From: Actinomycetes bacterium
GTDB taxonomy: Bacteria; Actinomycetota; Acidimicrobiia; Acidimicrobiales; Acidimicrobilacustridaceae
NCBI GenBank assembly: GCA_029782145.1
Contig: JAKOVH010000026.1
Span: forward strand, 310,001-374,000
DNA length: 64,000 nucleotides
Direction: 5' to 3'
The notes under the pieces were generated by a model that worked only from the letters and a program-made list of their open reading frames with translations, searched no databases and was not told where the DNA came from. Position numbers and translations under genes: made by a program. This document shows positions 1 to 7,881 of the stretch, piece by piece (the first letter of the stretch is position 1; each line of letters starts with the position of its first letter).

Positions 1-6
1 TTGCCT

Positions 7-381
7 TCATGACGCTGCTCCTTGGTGTGGTCGTGGCAGGTGGATGGGTCGTTCGTCGTCGTGCATCTCGGCGAGGACGGCATCGAGGCGCTCGTAGCGT
101 TCCTGCGCCTGTCGGCGGTAGCGCTCGATCCACTTCGTCATCAGGTCCAGGACCTCGGCCTCGAGGTGGCAGGGCCGTCGCTGCGCGTCGCGGCGCTGGC
201 TCACCAGGCCCGCATCGGCCAGCACCTTGATGTGCTTGGAAACGGCCTGGATGGAGATGTCGTAGGGCTCGGCCAGCGCGCCGACCGTGGCGTCGCCCGC
301 GGCGAGGCGGCCCACGATGTCGCGCCGGGTCGGATCGGCCAGAGCGGCGAACGCCCGCGAGACCCGGTCGTCCTCGTCCAC
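7..381 (-). CDS. ArsR/SmtB-family transcriptional regulator
   Basis: A 124-residue winged-helix repressor of the ArsR type. The N-terminal segment with ALADPTRRDIVGRL leads into a helix-turn-helix (about residues 30-75, with ISIQAVSKHIKVLADAGLV) and a charged C-terminal helix. The metal-binding cysteines of classical ArsR/SmtB sensors are absent. This matches the subgroup usually paired with an SRPBCC/AHSA1-type protein, which would lie beyond the left edge. That partner is inferred. The start is a GTG preceded by GAGGTG. Two inverted repeats at 394-411 and 442-457, both built on TTCAAC/TCAACCA, lie just upstream and are plausible operators for autoregulation. Confidence 0.88.
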   Translation of the reverse strand: MDEDDRVSRAFAALADPTRRDIVGRLAAGDATVGALAEPYDISIQAVSKHIKVLADAGLVSQRRDAQRRPCHLEAEVLDLMTKWIERYRRQAQERYERLDAVLAEMHDDERPIHLPRPHQGAAS

Positions 382-393
382 GCATGCACCTCA

Positions 394-411
394 TTCAACT
401 GGTTGGTTGAA
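394..411. promoter_or_regulatory. candidate ArsR operator 1 (inverted repeat)
   Basis: TTCAAC and GTTGAA form a perfect 6-bp inverted repeat with a 6-nt spacer, 13 nt upstream of the ArsR gene start. The core shares the TCAAC sequence of the second repeat at 442-457. Operator function is inferred. Confidence 0.45.
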
Positions 412-441
412 CTGCAGCGTGACAGGTGCACCGGTCTGTTG

Positions 442-457
442 TCAACCATGTGGTTGA
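442..457. promoter_or_regulatory. candidate ArsR operator 2 (perfect palindrome)
   Basis: TCAACCA-TG-TGGTTGA is a perfect 7-bp inverted repeat with a 2-nt spacer, about 60 nt upstream of the ArsR gene. It shares its half-site with the repeat at 394-411. ArsR dimers usually bind such short palindromes at their own promoter, so autoregulation is the likely use. Confidence 0.5.
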
Positions 458-570
458 GCAGGATCGCCATCAGTGAGCGGTCGTCACTGTCCTGGCGTCG
501 ACCGCGACCGACGGGCGCGTCGCACCGCGGGGATCCGCCTCGGATCAGGAGTCGTTCGTCGACGGGTCGC

Positions 571-2265
571 TCAGATCCACTTCTCGGCGTTGCGCCAGGT
601 GGTGGCCATGATGGTGAGGGTCGGGTTGTGCGCACCTGATGTGGGGAACACCGATCCGTCGGCGATGACGACGTTGTCGAGCTGGTGGTGGCGGCCGCTT
701 CCGTCGGTGACGCTGAGCGCCGGGTCCGCTCCCATGCGCATGCCGCCGAGCACGTGCTGGGTGCTGGGCACGTCGCCGCCCGCGACCGGGTTGTCGGGCG
801 ACGCAGCGTCGGACACGGCGGTGACATGGGTCGCGCCTGCCTCGCGCAGGATCTGCGCGATCCATGGAAGGTAGAAGCGCTGCGCCTCGATCTCGTGGGG
901 GCCGGGGGCGTAGGTGACGCGGGCGACGGGAAGCCCGCGGTAGTCGGTGATGTTCGGGTCGAGATCGACGCTGTTGCGGCGGTAGGGGAGGTCCTCGCCG
1001 ATCATGTTGATGCCGGCCAGCCGTTCACGCAGCACGCTGGCTCGCATGAGCTGCTTGAGCTCCGTGCCGAACGGCTTGTGGGGCTGGATGGTCGACAGCA
1101 GGCGCCGGTAGGTCGCCGCTTCGTCGAGGACACCTTGGGATCCGCCGAGCTCGAGGGTTCCGCCCCGGAAGTAGGGCAGTCCCGCGGCCTGGGCGGCGGC
1201 GCGGGCTCCGGGGAAGTCGGGATCCGCGAAGTCGTCGGCGTCGTGGGTGATCGACCGACCCTTCGAGGCATGGGGCTCGTCGTCGAACCACACGCCCATG
1301 CCGTCGGTGAACCAGTGCATCATGAACCAGCGGCCCGCGGTCTGGTGCGGGTCGGGCAGGTCGGAGAGCAGGGCGAGGCGCACCGTCTCGATGGCCATGG
1401 CGCCCACGACGACGAGGTCCGCCTGTTCGGTGTGGGTGTCGCCGTGAGCGTCGATCCAGCTGACACCGGTGGCACGGCGGCCGACCACGTCGATCTTGGT
1501 GACCCACGACAGGGGGCGCAGCTCGGCGCCGGCGTCGAGAGCGCGACGCAGGGGGGCGAGGGACCCGACGCGGGCGTGGATCGGGCAGCCGTACCCGGAG
1601 CAGAAGCCGCAGTTGTTGCACGCGGGCCGGCCGTCGTAGGGCTGGCTGTTGATCGCCATCGGTACCGGGAACGGGTGCAAGCCCAGCTTGGCGCACCCCT
1701 CGGCCACCAGCGTCGAGGAGTGCTGCGCGGGCCCGGCGGGCATGGGCAGCGGCCCCGAGCGGGGCGCGTGCGCGAGCGTCGGCGCGGTCGGCAGGGAGCC
1801 GATGTCACCAGCGACCCCGATGAGCTGCTCGACCCGGTCGTAGTAGGGGGCCAGCTCCTCGTAGGTGAACGGCCAGTCGATGACTTCGGCACCTGGCATG
1901 GGGCCCAGCATCGAGGCCTTCGAGAAGTCGATGTCCCAGTACCGCGGGGTGTCGGCCCCCCAGTGCACCGTGCCGCCGCCGACGGTCTGCAACAGAGGCT
2001 GGAACGAGCCGACGTGGCGCGGATCCGCGTCGGTGTCATGCCACCGGTAGGTGCGGGGCTCGGCCACCGGGTCGGGTTTGGCGAACGCCCGGTCCCGCTT
2101 GATGTCGTCGTTGGCGAACGCGGTCGCGGGCGTCGGGGTGCGAAGGTCGCCGAACCAGTTGGCACCCTTCTCCAGGATCACCACGTCGTGGTGCGCTTCG
2201 GCCAGGACCATCGCGGCGATCGACGCACCGGCGCCGCTGCCGACCACGATGGCCTTGGTGGCCAT
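571..2265 (-). CDS. GMC-family FAD-dependent oxidoreductase (large subunit)
   Basis: A 564-residue flavoprotein of the glucose-methanol-choline family, which oxidises alcohols, sugars or sterols using FAD. The N-terminus has the dinucleotide-binding GSGAGA motif (residues 9-14) followed by an acidic residue in VVILEKG. The C-terminal domain ends with HVLGGMRMG, then SGAHNPTLT, which supplies the catalytic His-Asn pair of the family. A cysteine-rich stretch CNNCGFCSGYGC in the middle recalls membrane-associated dehydrogenases of this family that carry an Fe-S cluster; cluster binding here is inferred. The start ATG overlaps the stop of the preceding gene as TGATG, so translation is probably coupled to the Tat-exported small subunit. 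The substrate cannot be told. Confidence 0.9.
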   Translation of the reverse strand: MATKAIVVGSGAGASIAAMVLAEAHHDVVILEKGANWFGDLRTPTPATAFANDDIKRDRAFAKPDPVAEPRTYRWHDTDADPRHVGSFQPLLQTVGGGTVHWGADTPRYWDIDFSKASMLGPMPGAEVIDWPFTYEELAPYYDRVEQLIGVAGDIGSLPTAPTLAHAPRSGPLPMPAGPAQHSSTLVAEGCAKLGLHPFPVPMAINSQPYDGRPACNNCGFCSGYGCPIHARVGSLAPLRRALDAGAELRPLSWVTKIDVVGRRATGVSWIDAHGDTHTEQADLVVVGAMAIETVRLALLSDLPDPHQTAGRWFMMHWFTDGMGVWFDDEPHASKGRSITHDADDFADPDFPGARAAAQAAGLPYFRGGTLELGGSQGVLDEAATYRRLLSTIQPHKPFGTELKQLMRASVLRERLAGINMIGEDLPYRRNSVDLDPNITDYRGLPVARVTYAPGPHEIEAQRFYLPWIAQILREAGATHVTAVSDAASPDNPVAGGDVPSTQHVLGGMRMGADPALSVTDGSGRHHQLDNVVIADGSVFPTSGAHNPTLTIMATTWRNAEKWI

Positions 2266-3134
2266 CAGCGGCTCGCGCTCGTTCCCGGCGGCAGTGGCGC
2301 CGGTGCCGTGGCGCTCACCAGGGTGACCACCGCCGCCACCGCGGCGGTCGGGTCCAGCGGTGTGCGATCGCCGGGCGCCGACACCTCGGAGTCGGGATAC
2401 CCCTGGGGCTGCACGTCACCGGGCCAGCCGATGTCTCGCCAGCCGACCAGATCCTGGTTGCCGCCGTACTCGGGCGCCCCGTAGAAGCCTTCGATGGCAT
2501 GGGCGAACAGCAGGTCGGTGAACCCGTCGAACCCGGCCGGCAGATCGGCGACCACCGGGTTCTCCGCCAGGATCCGGTCCTGTTCCTCGGCCGGTGCTTC
2601 GACGAACCCGCTGGGGGCGATGGTGGTCGCGCTCGCCGCCGGGCTGGCGCCGGCCCGGCGGTCGAGCTCGGCGAGCCCTGCTCGGTAGCACGACTGCAGC
2701 TGTTCGATCCGTGCCCGCCAGGCCTGGGTCACCGGCTCGGGCAAGGGCAGGAAACGGCTCATCGCGGCATCGCCGCCGTTGCGACCCGAGAACGGCCCGC
2801 CTGCGTACACACGGGGCGGATCGAGGTCGAACGCGCCGAGCAAGCCAGCGATGTAGGCCGTGACCCCGGCTTCGCGGGCCCCCGGATGACCCGTCTCGGA
2901 CGGATCGTCACCGGGCCCGGGGATCAGCCGGGCCGTGGCCGCCTCCACGACGGCCAGCTGGTGCGGGTCCAGCACCCCAGAGTCGACGGGGGTCGGTGAG
3001 GCGCTGGGCGCGGGAGCGGTCGAGCCTCCGGAGCTGGTGCACCCCCCCAGGAGCGTCGGGTCCAGCGCCAACGAGGCGCCCAGGCCGAGTCCGCCCGCGA
3101 GCAGTTGTCGACGAGTCAGCGGCACATCCCCCAT
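2265..3134 (-). CDS. gluconate 2-dehydrogenase subunit 3-family protein (Tat-exported small subunit)
   Basis: A 289-residue protein that starts with a twin-arginine signal (TRRQLLAGG) running into LLGGC, a lipobox-like end, followed by a Ser/Pro/Thr-rich linker. The rest resembles gluconate 2-dehydrogenase subunit 3, the small partner of membrane-bound GMC dehydrogenases, with the typical GFYGAPEYGGN segment near residue 225. It lies directly upstream of the GMC large subunit and overlaps its start by one base. The likely picture is a folded complex exported together by Tat and held at the outer face of the membrane. I see no haem c subunit in the window, so the electron acceptor is unknown. 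Confidence 0.85.
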   Translation of the reverse strand: MGDVPLTRRQLLAGGLGLGASLALDPTLLGGCTSSGGSTAPAPSASPTPVDSGVLDPHQLAVVEAATARLIPGPGDDPSETGHPGAREAGVTAYIAGLLGAFDLDPPRVYAGGPFSGRNGGDAAMSRFLPLPEPVTQAWRARIEQLQSCYRAGLAELDRRAGASPAASATTIAPSGFVEAPAEEQDRILAENPVVADLPAGFDGFTDLLFAHAIEGFYGAPEYGGNQDLVGWRDIGWPGDVQPQGYPDSEVSAPGDRTPLDPTAAVAAVVTLVSATAPAPLPPGTSASR

Positions 3135-3238
3135 GGTGAGTCCACACTGACATCGGTGTCAGGACCTGGCAAGGAGCCCGGATGGCCGATCCGCGCCCGC
3201 GGCGGTCACCGTCGATCGGCCCAGACGTGGCCGGGTGA

Positions 3239-4441
3239 TCAGCGCCTCGATGCTCGGGCTCGGCGGCCGGCTCGTTCGGCGAAGGCATCGAGCTCGCCCA
3301 GGATCTCGGATGCAGCCCACTTGCGGTTGCGGTGGTTGCCCGAGACCTTCTGGAGGATCCCCTTCTCGACGAGGTGGTCGATCGCAGTGTTGGCGTTCGA
3401 AGCCGCTACCCCCAGCTCCCGCTGGACGAGCGGGGAGTCGACCACGGGCTGGCGCACGAGCAGGTCGGCGAGGCGATGCGCCGACGCACCTCGCCGCACG
3501 GTGATCCGCTCGTCCCAACCCGTCCTGACCGAACCGAGGTCGGCGACGAGTCGTCGGCCGTTGTCGACCGCTCGGAACGACGCCTCGGCGAGCAACTCGA
3601 CGATCGTGCCCGGCTCGCCGCGCCGGTAGGCGGTGAGGGACTCGAAGTAGGCGTCGGTGTCGGTCAGGAGCCCCGCCGACACCGGCACGGTGACCGTGCG
3701 GGTGAGGCGCTTCGCTCGCAGCAGCGCATGGATCAGCGACCGGCCGGTGCGGCCGTTGCCGTCGGGGAACGGGTGAATGGTCTCGAACTGGGCGTGGGCG
3801 ATGGTCGCCTGCACCAGTGCCGGCACGTCGTCGCGGCGCATGAAGTCGACCAGATCCGCCATGAGGGCAGGCACCCGCTCGTGGACGGGCGGGACATAGG
3901 CGGCGCCGTGGGGCCCGTAGTTGCTGCCCCCGACCCACACCTGTTGGTCACGCCAGCGACCGACGTGCTCGGGGTCGGATGCTCCGAGCAAGGCCTCGTG
4001 CATGTCGAGGATCGCCTGCTCGTCGAGATCGTCGGCGAGGGCGATAGCTGCTTGCATGGCGCGGGTGTTGGCGACGATGAGGCGGGCGTTCGCTCGGGTC
4101 GGGTCGCCGATCTCGGCGAGCGCGATGGCCTTGGCCGACGCGGTGAGGTTCTCGATCTTCGACGATGCGGCCGACTCGGAGCGCAGGAGCAGAGGAGCGT
4201 AGGGGGCGATGTCGGCGCCGAGCTCGGCGTCGAAGCGGGCGATCTCGGCCGAGGCCTCGTCCGCCAGCGCGAGCACCTCGCTGGAGAGCGGAACATCGAG
4301 GTCGGCGATGGACGGCGGGACGGCGGCGTCGTAGGAGCCAGTGTGCCTGGCTCGGCGCGCACGGGGTACCGAGCCGTCGTCGGGCAACGTCCACGGAACC
4401 GACTCGTGCCCGAGGCTCGGCCAGGCCGCAGGTTCTGCCAT
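3239..4441 (-). CDS. Fic-domain protein (class II, predicted AMPylator) with C-terminal winged helix
   Basis: A 400-residue Fic protein. The catalytic motif HPFPDGNGR is complete at residues 223-231, so nucleotide transfer, usually AMPylation of a hydroxyl on a target protein, is expected. The N-terminal region holds S-S-K-I-E-N at residues 93-98, matching the (S/T)xxxE(G/N) inhibitory helix, which places it in class II with built-in autoinhibition. Residues about 340-400 look like a winged helix (ELGVAASNANTAIDHLVEKG), as in Fic proteins that regulate their own promoter. A perfect 13-bp-arm palindrome overlaps the predicted -10 region 10 nt before the start ATG. No toxin-antitoxin partner gene is adjacent. 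The target is unknown. Confidence 0.9.
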   Translation of the reverse strand: MAEPAAWPSLGHESVPWTLPDDGSVPRARRARHTGSYDAAVPPSIADLDVPLSSEVLALADEASAEIARFDAELGADIAPYAPLLLRSESAASSKIENLTASAKAIALAEIGDPTRANARLIVANTRAMQAAIALADDLDEQAILDMHEALLGASDPEHVGRWRDQQVWVGGSNYGPHGAAYVPPVHERVPALMADLVDFMRRDDVPALVQATIAHAQFETIHPFPDGNGRTGRSLIHALLRAKRLTRTVTVPVSAGLLTDTDAYFESLTAYRRGEPGTIVELLAEASFRAVDNGRRLVADLGSVRTGWDERITVRRGASAHRLADLLVRQPVVDSPLVQRELGVAASNANTAIDHLVEKGILQKVSGNHRNRKWAASEILGELDAFAERAGRRARASRR

Positions 4442-4450
4442 CGTTTCCGC

Positions 4451-4456
4451 ACTTTA
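4451..4456 (-). promoter_or_regulatory. -10 element of the fic gene
   Basis: TAAAGT read on the minus strand lies 9 nt before the fic ATG. Its upstream end overlaps the large palindrome at 4454-4484, an arrangement suited to repression. Weakly leaderless spacing. Confidence 0.4.
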
Positions 4457-4484
4457 GTAGCAGTTATCAGCTAACTGCTACTAA
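4454..4484. promoter_or_regulatory. 31-bp palindrome, candidate operator of the fic gene
   Basis: TTAGTAGCAGTTA and TAACTGCTACTAA are perfect 13-bp inverted arms around a 5-nt spacer (TCAGC). The element is AT-rich inside a sequence of about 70% G+C and sits immediately upstream of the fic start, overlapping the -10 region. The fic product carries a C-terminal winged helix, so self-repression is the simplest reading. A cruciform or RNA hairpin role cannot be excluded. Confidence 0.6.
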
Positions 4485-4553
4485 CTTTGGTGCGACAACC
4501 GCCCGATCCGTGGGTCACGTCACGGGCACGCCCCGCTCTCGGGCTGTGCGCGA

Positions 4554-4595
4554 CGAAGGCCCAGGCGCGGATTCACCGGCTGACCTGGGCCTTCG
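4554..4595 (-). terminator. hairpin terminator downstream of tRNA-Gly
   Basis: CGAAGGCCCAGG and CCTGGGCCTTCG form a perfect 12-bp stem with an 18-nt loop, starting 8 nt past the 3' end of the tRNA gene. There is no U tract, as is usual for terminators in high-GC actinobacteria. Confidence 0.6.
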
Positions 4596-4602
4596 CAGCG
4601 AG

Positions 4603-4673
4603 AGCGGGTGACGGGAATCGAACCCGCGTTCTCAGCTTGGGAAGCTGATGTTCTGCCTCTGAACTACACCCGC
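4603..4673 (-). tRNA. tRNA-Gly (anticodon CCC)
   Basis: A 71-nt tRNA on the minus strand. The acceptor stem pairs GCGGGTG with CACCCGC, the anticodon stem TCAGC/GCTGA encloses the loop TTCCCAA with anticodon CCC (reads GGG), and the T arm has the standard GGTTCGATTCC. CCA is not encoded. A hairpin terminator follows. Confidence 0.93.
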
Positions 4674-4755
4674 GAACACCCGCCGGTGGCGGGGTTGCGG
4701 CGCGACTCTAGCGATCCGCTGTGCTCGCCGTCCCATCGGCTCGGCACCCCGGCGT

Positions 4756-6153
4756 TCAGCCGGTGGGCAGGCCGGCCATGAGGCGCTCGAGGTTGGTGAC
4801 CGAGCTCTCGCCGTGGGTGATCATGCGCTCGATCGCGGTGACCATGGCGGGTTCGCCGAAGTGGCTCCGCAGCCCCCGGCCGGTGTTGAGACGGATGCCC
4901 TCCATCCACACGGTCAGCTCCCGGTCCTGCCCCCACTCGTTCTGGGCCTGCTGGCCGACGGCCGTCGTGCGCATCCAGTCCATGGCCGTGTTCGGGTACT
5001 GGTTCGGCGGGCACAGACGGTTCTTGGTGGCGTCGTCGGCGTAGGTGGCCTCGACGTGCCCCACCAGCGCCGCGTTGAACGTGGGTTGACAGCTCCGCAC
5101 CGGTTGAGGGGTGATGCGGCCGGGCTCGAAGATCGGTCGGGCCGGTGAGCGCCGCAGGCCGTACGCCGAGCAGTCGACGTGCAGCTGGCCCGACCCGGTG
5201 GGGATCTCTCCGTCGGTCAGGTGGATCCGGTCCGGCTCGATCCGGCGGACGTACCCCAGCCGCACGACGTCGTCGATGCGCCGGAGCTGCTCCATCTCGG
5301 CCTGGCTCAGGGTGGCGCAGTGGTACATGGTGGGCTCGATCGTCGGATCGAGCCGCTGCAGCTGTCCGGTGGCCTCGAGGCGTTCGAAGAGCTCGTCGAC
5401 CGTCTCGGCCTCGGCGGCCGCCTCGAGCTGGAGCGACAGCCCGTCGATGGTCGGCGTGAGCAGGTCGAGCGGTTGGGTGTAGAGGCGGTCCAGCACCCAC
5501 GACTCACGAGGGCGGACCCACCGCAGGGCCTCCGCCGGCACACCGTTGTCGAGCAGCCAGCAGCACGCATCCATCGCCGTCTTGCCGCCGCCGATGATGG
5601 TGAAGCCGTCGGCGTCGGGCACCTCGGCGAGGGAGTTCACCGGTGCGACGCGCACGCCCTCGTCGACGCCGAAGGTCGGGACGTGGGTGGACGGCACCGA
5701 CGTCTCCAGGTATCTGGCGTCGACGAGCCGCCGTCGGACGCGAACCGCCGTGGCGTCGCCGGTGGCGAGGTCGGTCACGGTGTGGCCGTCCGAGCGCTCG
5801 AAGGAGCAGGTGCTCGCCCCGAGGAACCTCACCCGGCCCGTGTCGAGCAGGTGGTCCAGCGCCCGCTGGAAGTAGGAGCAGATCTCCGCCGCGGAGGCCC
5901 GCTCGTAGAAGCCGGCGTTCGGTCCCGATTCGTCGATGGAGTCCGAACCGAGGGGGAGCGAGTTCACCCCGTAGTACGCCGAGGGCTGGTGGAGACGAAC
6001 GAACGGGTAGGCGTCGTTCCAGTGCCCGCCGGGCCGCTCGCGGCGGTCGACCATCACCACGTCGGCGTCGGACGCGTCGACGAGTGCGTCGACGAAGGCC
6101 AACCCGGCCGCCCCCGCGCCGACGACGAGGTAGTCCGCTTCGATCTCGGCCAT
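4756..6153 (-). CDS. FAD/NAD(P)-dependent oxidoreductase (putative flavin monooxygenase)
   Basis: A 465-residue flavoprotein with two Rossmann motifs: VVGAGAAGLAF near the N-terminus for FAD and IIGGGKTAMDACCWLL in the middle for NAD(P)H. The first is followed by the acidic end of beta-2 (MVDRRERPGGHW), typical of flavin-containing monooxygenases and related oxidoreductases. The segment RPGGHWNDAYPFVRLHQPS also fits that family. I chose the ATG at 6151-6153 because it follows a clear GGGGGAGG ribosome site. A longer reading frame to 6300 would run into the divergent SnoaL-like gene. The substrate is not recognisable. The neighbouring SnoaL-like and Gfo/Idh/MocA genes suggest a small-molecule oxidation function, which is inference. 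Confidence 0.83.
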   Translation of the reverse strand: MAEIEADYLVVGAGAAGLAFVDALVDASDADVVMVDRRERPGGHWNDAYPFVRLHQPSAYYGVNSLPLGSDSIDESGPNAGFYERASAAEICSYFQRALDHLLDTGRVRFLGASTCSFERSDGHTVTDLATGDATAVRVRRRLVDARYLETSVPSTHVPTFGVDEGVRVAPVNSLAEVPDADGFTIIGGGKTAMDACCWLLDNGVPAEALRWVRPRESWVLDRLYTQPLDLLTPTIDGLSLQLEAAAEAETVDELFERLEATGQLQRLDPTIEPTMYHCATLSQAEMEQLRRIDDVVRLGYVRRIEPDRIHLTDGEIPTGSGQLHVDCSAYGLRRSPARPIFEPGRITPQPVRSCQPTFNAALVGHVEATYADDATKNRLCPPNQYPNTAMDWMRTTAVGQQAQNEWGQDRELTVWMEGIRLNTGRGLRSHFGEPAMVTAIERMITHGESSVTNLERLMAGLPTG

Positions 6154-6292
6154 GCCGGCCTCCCCCACTCGCGACCGGGCGTCATGACCGGTGTACGCCC
6201 GCGAGCTCGCTCCGTCAACGGCCGGCGTCCGTGGAGTGGACGGGTCGCGCCCGCTACGGTCTCGCCCTGACCACGACGAGGGGGACGCACCG

Positions 6293-6739
6293 ATGACCAT
6301 GAGCCTGCAGGAGATCTCCGACCGCCTGGAGATCCAGGACCTGCTCGTCGCCTACAGCTACGCCATCGACACCCGCGACTGGGACGCCCTCGACCAGGTC
6401 TTCACCCCCGACGCCTGGATCGACTACACGGCCTTCGGCGGCAGCGCCGGCAACCTCACCGACACCAAGAAGTTCCTGGCCGAGGCCATGCCCATGTTCC
6501 AGTCGTTCCAGCACATGGTCGCCACCAGCAAGGTGGAGATCGACGGCGACACCGCCACGGCCAAGACGATCTGCCACAACCCGATGGTGATGCCCGTCGG
6601 CGACGAGAAGGTGCAGGTCTTCTACTGCGGCCTCTGGTACGTCGACGACCTCGTCCGCACGGCCGACGGCTGGCGCATCGCCAAGCGCGTCGAGGAGAAG
6701 TCCTACGTGCACAACATGCCGGGGATCGGCGACTCCTGA
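6293..6739 (+). CDS. SnoaL-like/NTF2-fold family protein
   Basis: A 148-residue protein with the cone-shaped NTF2/SnoaL fold. The N-terminal helix EISDRLEIQDLLVAYSYAIDTRDWDALDQVF leads to a strand TPDAWIDYTAF, the common signature of the SnoaL_4-type group that includes hydratases, isomerases and lyases. The start ATG at 6293 was chosen because a GAGGGGG ribosome site precedes it; the same frame is open further upstream but has no site there. It diverges from the flavin monooxygenase at 4756-6153 with about 140 nt between starts. Its activity cannot be assigned. A role together with the adjacent oxidoreductases is plausible only from position. Confidence 0.82.
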   Translation: MTMSLQEISDRLEIQDLLVAYSYAIDTRDWDALDQVFTPDAWIDYTAFGGSAGNLTDTKKFLAEAMPMFQSFQHMVATSKVEIDGDTATAKTICHNPMVMPVGDEKVQVFYCGLWYVDDLVRTADGWRIAKRVEEKSYVHNMPGIGDS

Positions 6740-6746
6740 CCGAAGG

Positions 6747-7742
6747 TCAGCTGGCGCGTGGTGAGAGCCCCGCAGCGGTGTAGATGGCGTCGATGACGGC
6801 CATGTTGGCCACCGAGTCCTCGGGAGGCGTGAGCACCGGAGCGCCGTCGAGCACCGCGGCCACGAAGGCCTCGAGCTGGTAGGTGTAGGTCGGTCGACGG
6901 GGGAACCGCTCACGCCGGCGCCGCCCACCCACCTTCACCGTGAAGCGGCTGTAGATCGACGGCAGCGTGGGGTTGACCACCTTCAGCTGCCCCAGGCTGC
7001 CGATGGCGTGGAAGCCGAGGCTGAGCGGCACCGCGCCGTAGAGCGACACGGTCGTGCGCCCGAGTGCGCCCGACGGGAACGACAGGTGGGCCCGCATCCA
7101 GCGGTCGACCCCGGGGGAGCGCTCCTTGGCCCGAGCGGCCGAGACCTTCGGCTCGAGACCGGTGAGCGTGCGCACCTGGTGGGTGGTGTAGGCGCCGAGG
7201 TCCATGGTGGCCCCGCCGGCGAGGTCGAGCTCGTAGCGGATGTCCTGGCGCTTCATGAGCGGGGCCTGCATCCAGGCGTCGACCCAGCGGATCTCGCCGA
7301 TCTCCCCCGAGCGGACCACCTCGACCGCTCGCTGCATGACCGGGTGGTAGCGGTAGTGGAAGGCCTCCATCACCACGTTGCCGGTCCGGCGGGCCGTGTC
7401 GGCCACCTGCTGGGCCTCCGCCGCGTTCGACGTGAAGGGCTTCTCGCACAGCACGTGCTTGCCGGCCTCGAGCGCGGCGATGGTCCACTCGCCGTGGAGC
7501 GAGTTCGGCAAGGGGTTGTAGACGGCGTCGATGTCGGGGTCGGCGATGAGCTCGGCGTAGGACCCGTGGACCCGGGCGATGGCGTGCTTCGCCGTGAAGC
7601 GCTCGGCCCGTGCCCGGTCGCGGGCGGCGACGGCGACGACCTCGGCCCTCGGCACCGAACGGGCCGGCTTCACGAGCGCGGCCGGCGTGATGGCGGCGGC
7701 GCCGAGCGTGCCGATGCGGAGGCGGCGGGAAGGGTCGGCCAC
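6747..7742 (-). CDS. Gfo/Idh/MocA-family oxidoreductase
   Basis: A 331-residue NAD(P)-dependent dehydrogenase. The N-terminal Rossmann part begins RLRIGTLGAAAITP and contains the family hallmark LCEKPFT (the EKP lysine) near residue 100. The C-terminal alpha/beta domain includes GGATMDLGAYTTHQVRTL, the usual substrate-side segment GGAxxDxGxY. Substrates in this family are sugars, inositols or trans-dihydrodiols, and none can be chosen here. The gene converges on the SnoaL-like gene with only 7 nt between stops. The start is a GTG that lies 7 nt after a TAGGGT -10 element with no ribosome site, suggesting a leaderless message. Confidence 0.9.
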   Translation of the reverse strand: MADPSRRLRIGTLGAAAITPAALVKPARSVPRAEVVAVAARDRARAERFTAKHAIARVHGSYAELIADPDIDAVYNPLPNSLHGEWTIAALEAGKHVLCEKPFTSNAAEAQQVADTARRTGNVVMEAFHYRYHPVMQRAVEVVRSGEIGEIRWVDAWMQAPLMKRQDIRYELDLAGGATMDLGAYTTHQVRTLTGLEPKVSAARAKERSPGVDRWMRAHLSFPSGALGRTTVSLYGAVPLSLGFHAIGSLGQLKVVNPTLPSIYSRFTVKVGGRRRRERFPRRPTYTYQLEAFVAAVLDGAPVLTPPEDSVANMAVIDAIYTAAGLSPRAS

Positions 7743-7749
7743 GGCGGGG

Positions 7750-7755
7750 ACCCTA
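7750..7755 (-). promoter_or_regulatory. -10 element, leaderless promoter of the Gfo/Idh/MocA gene
   Basis: TAGGGT on the minus strand ends 7 nt before the GTG start and no Shine-Dalgarno is present, so transcription likely begins at or next to the start codon. Confidence 0.45.
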
Positions 7756-7780
7756 CGTGGTGACGCCGCCGTCGCGCCCG

Positions 7781-7795
7781 GGAACTGCGAGTTCC
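7781..7795. promoter_or_regulatory. palindrome upstream of the MFS/TetR pair, candidate TetR operator
   Basis: GGAACT-GCG-AGTTCC is a perfect inverted repeat 86 nt upstream of the efflux gene and lies between it and the divergent Gfo/Idh/MocA gene. TetR-type repressors usually bind palindromes of this size near their efflux targets. The TetR gene is the second gene of this transcript. Confidence 0.4.
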
Positions 7796-7881
7796 GCGAC
7801 GCCGACGTTGCGGATGTCCGGTCGGTGCTGGTTGACTACCGAGACGTCCACGTCGCGGAAAGACATCGAGGGAGCGCCACG

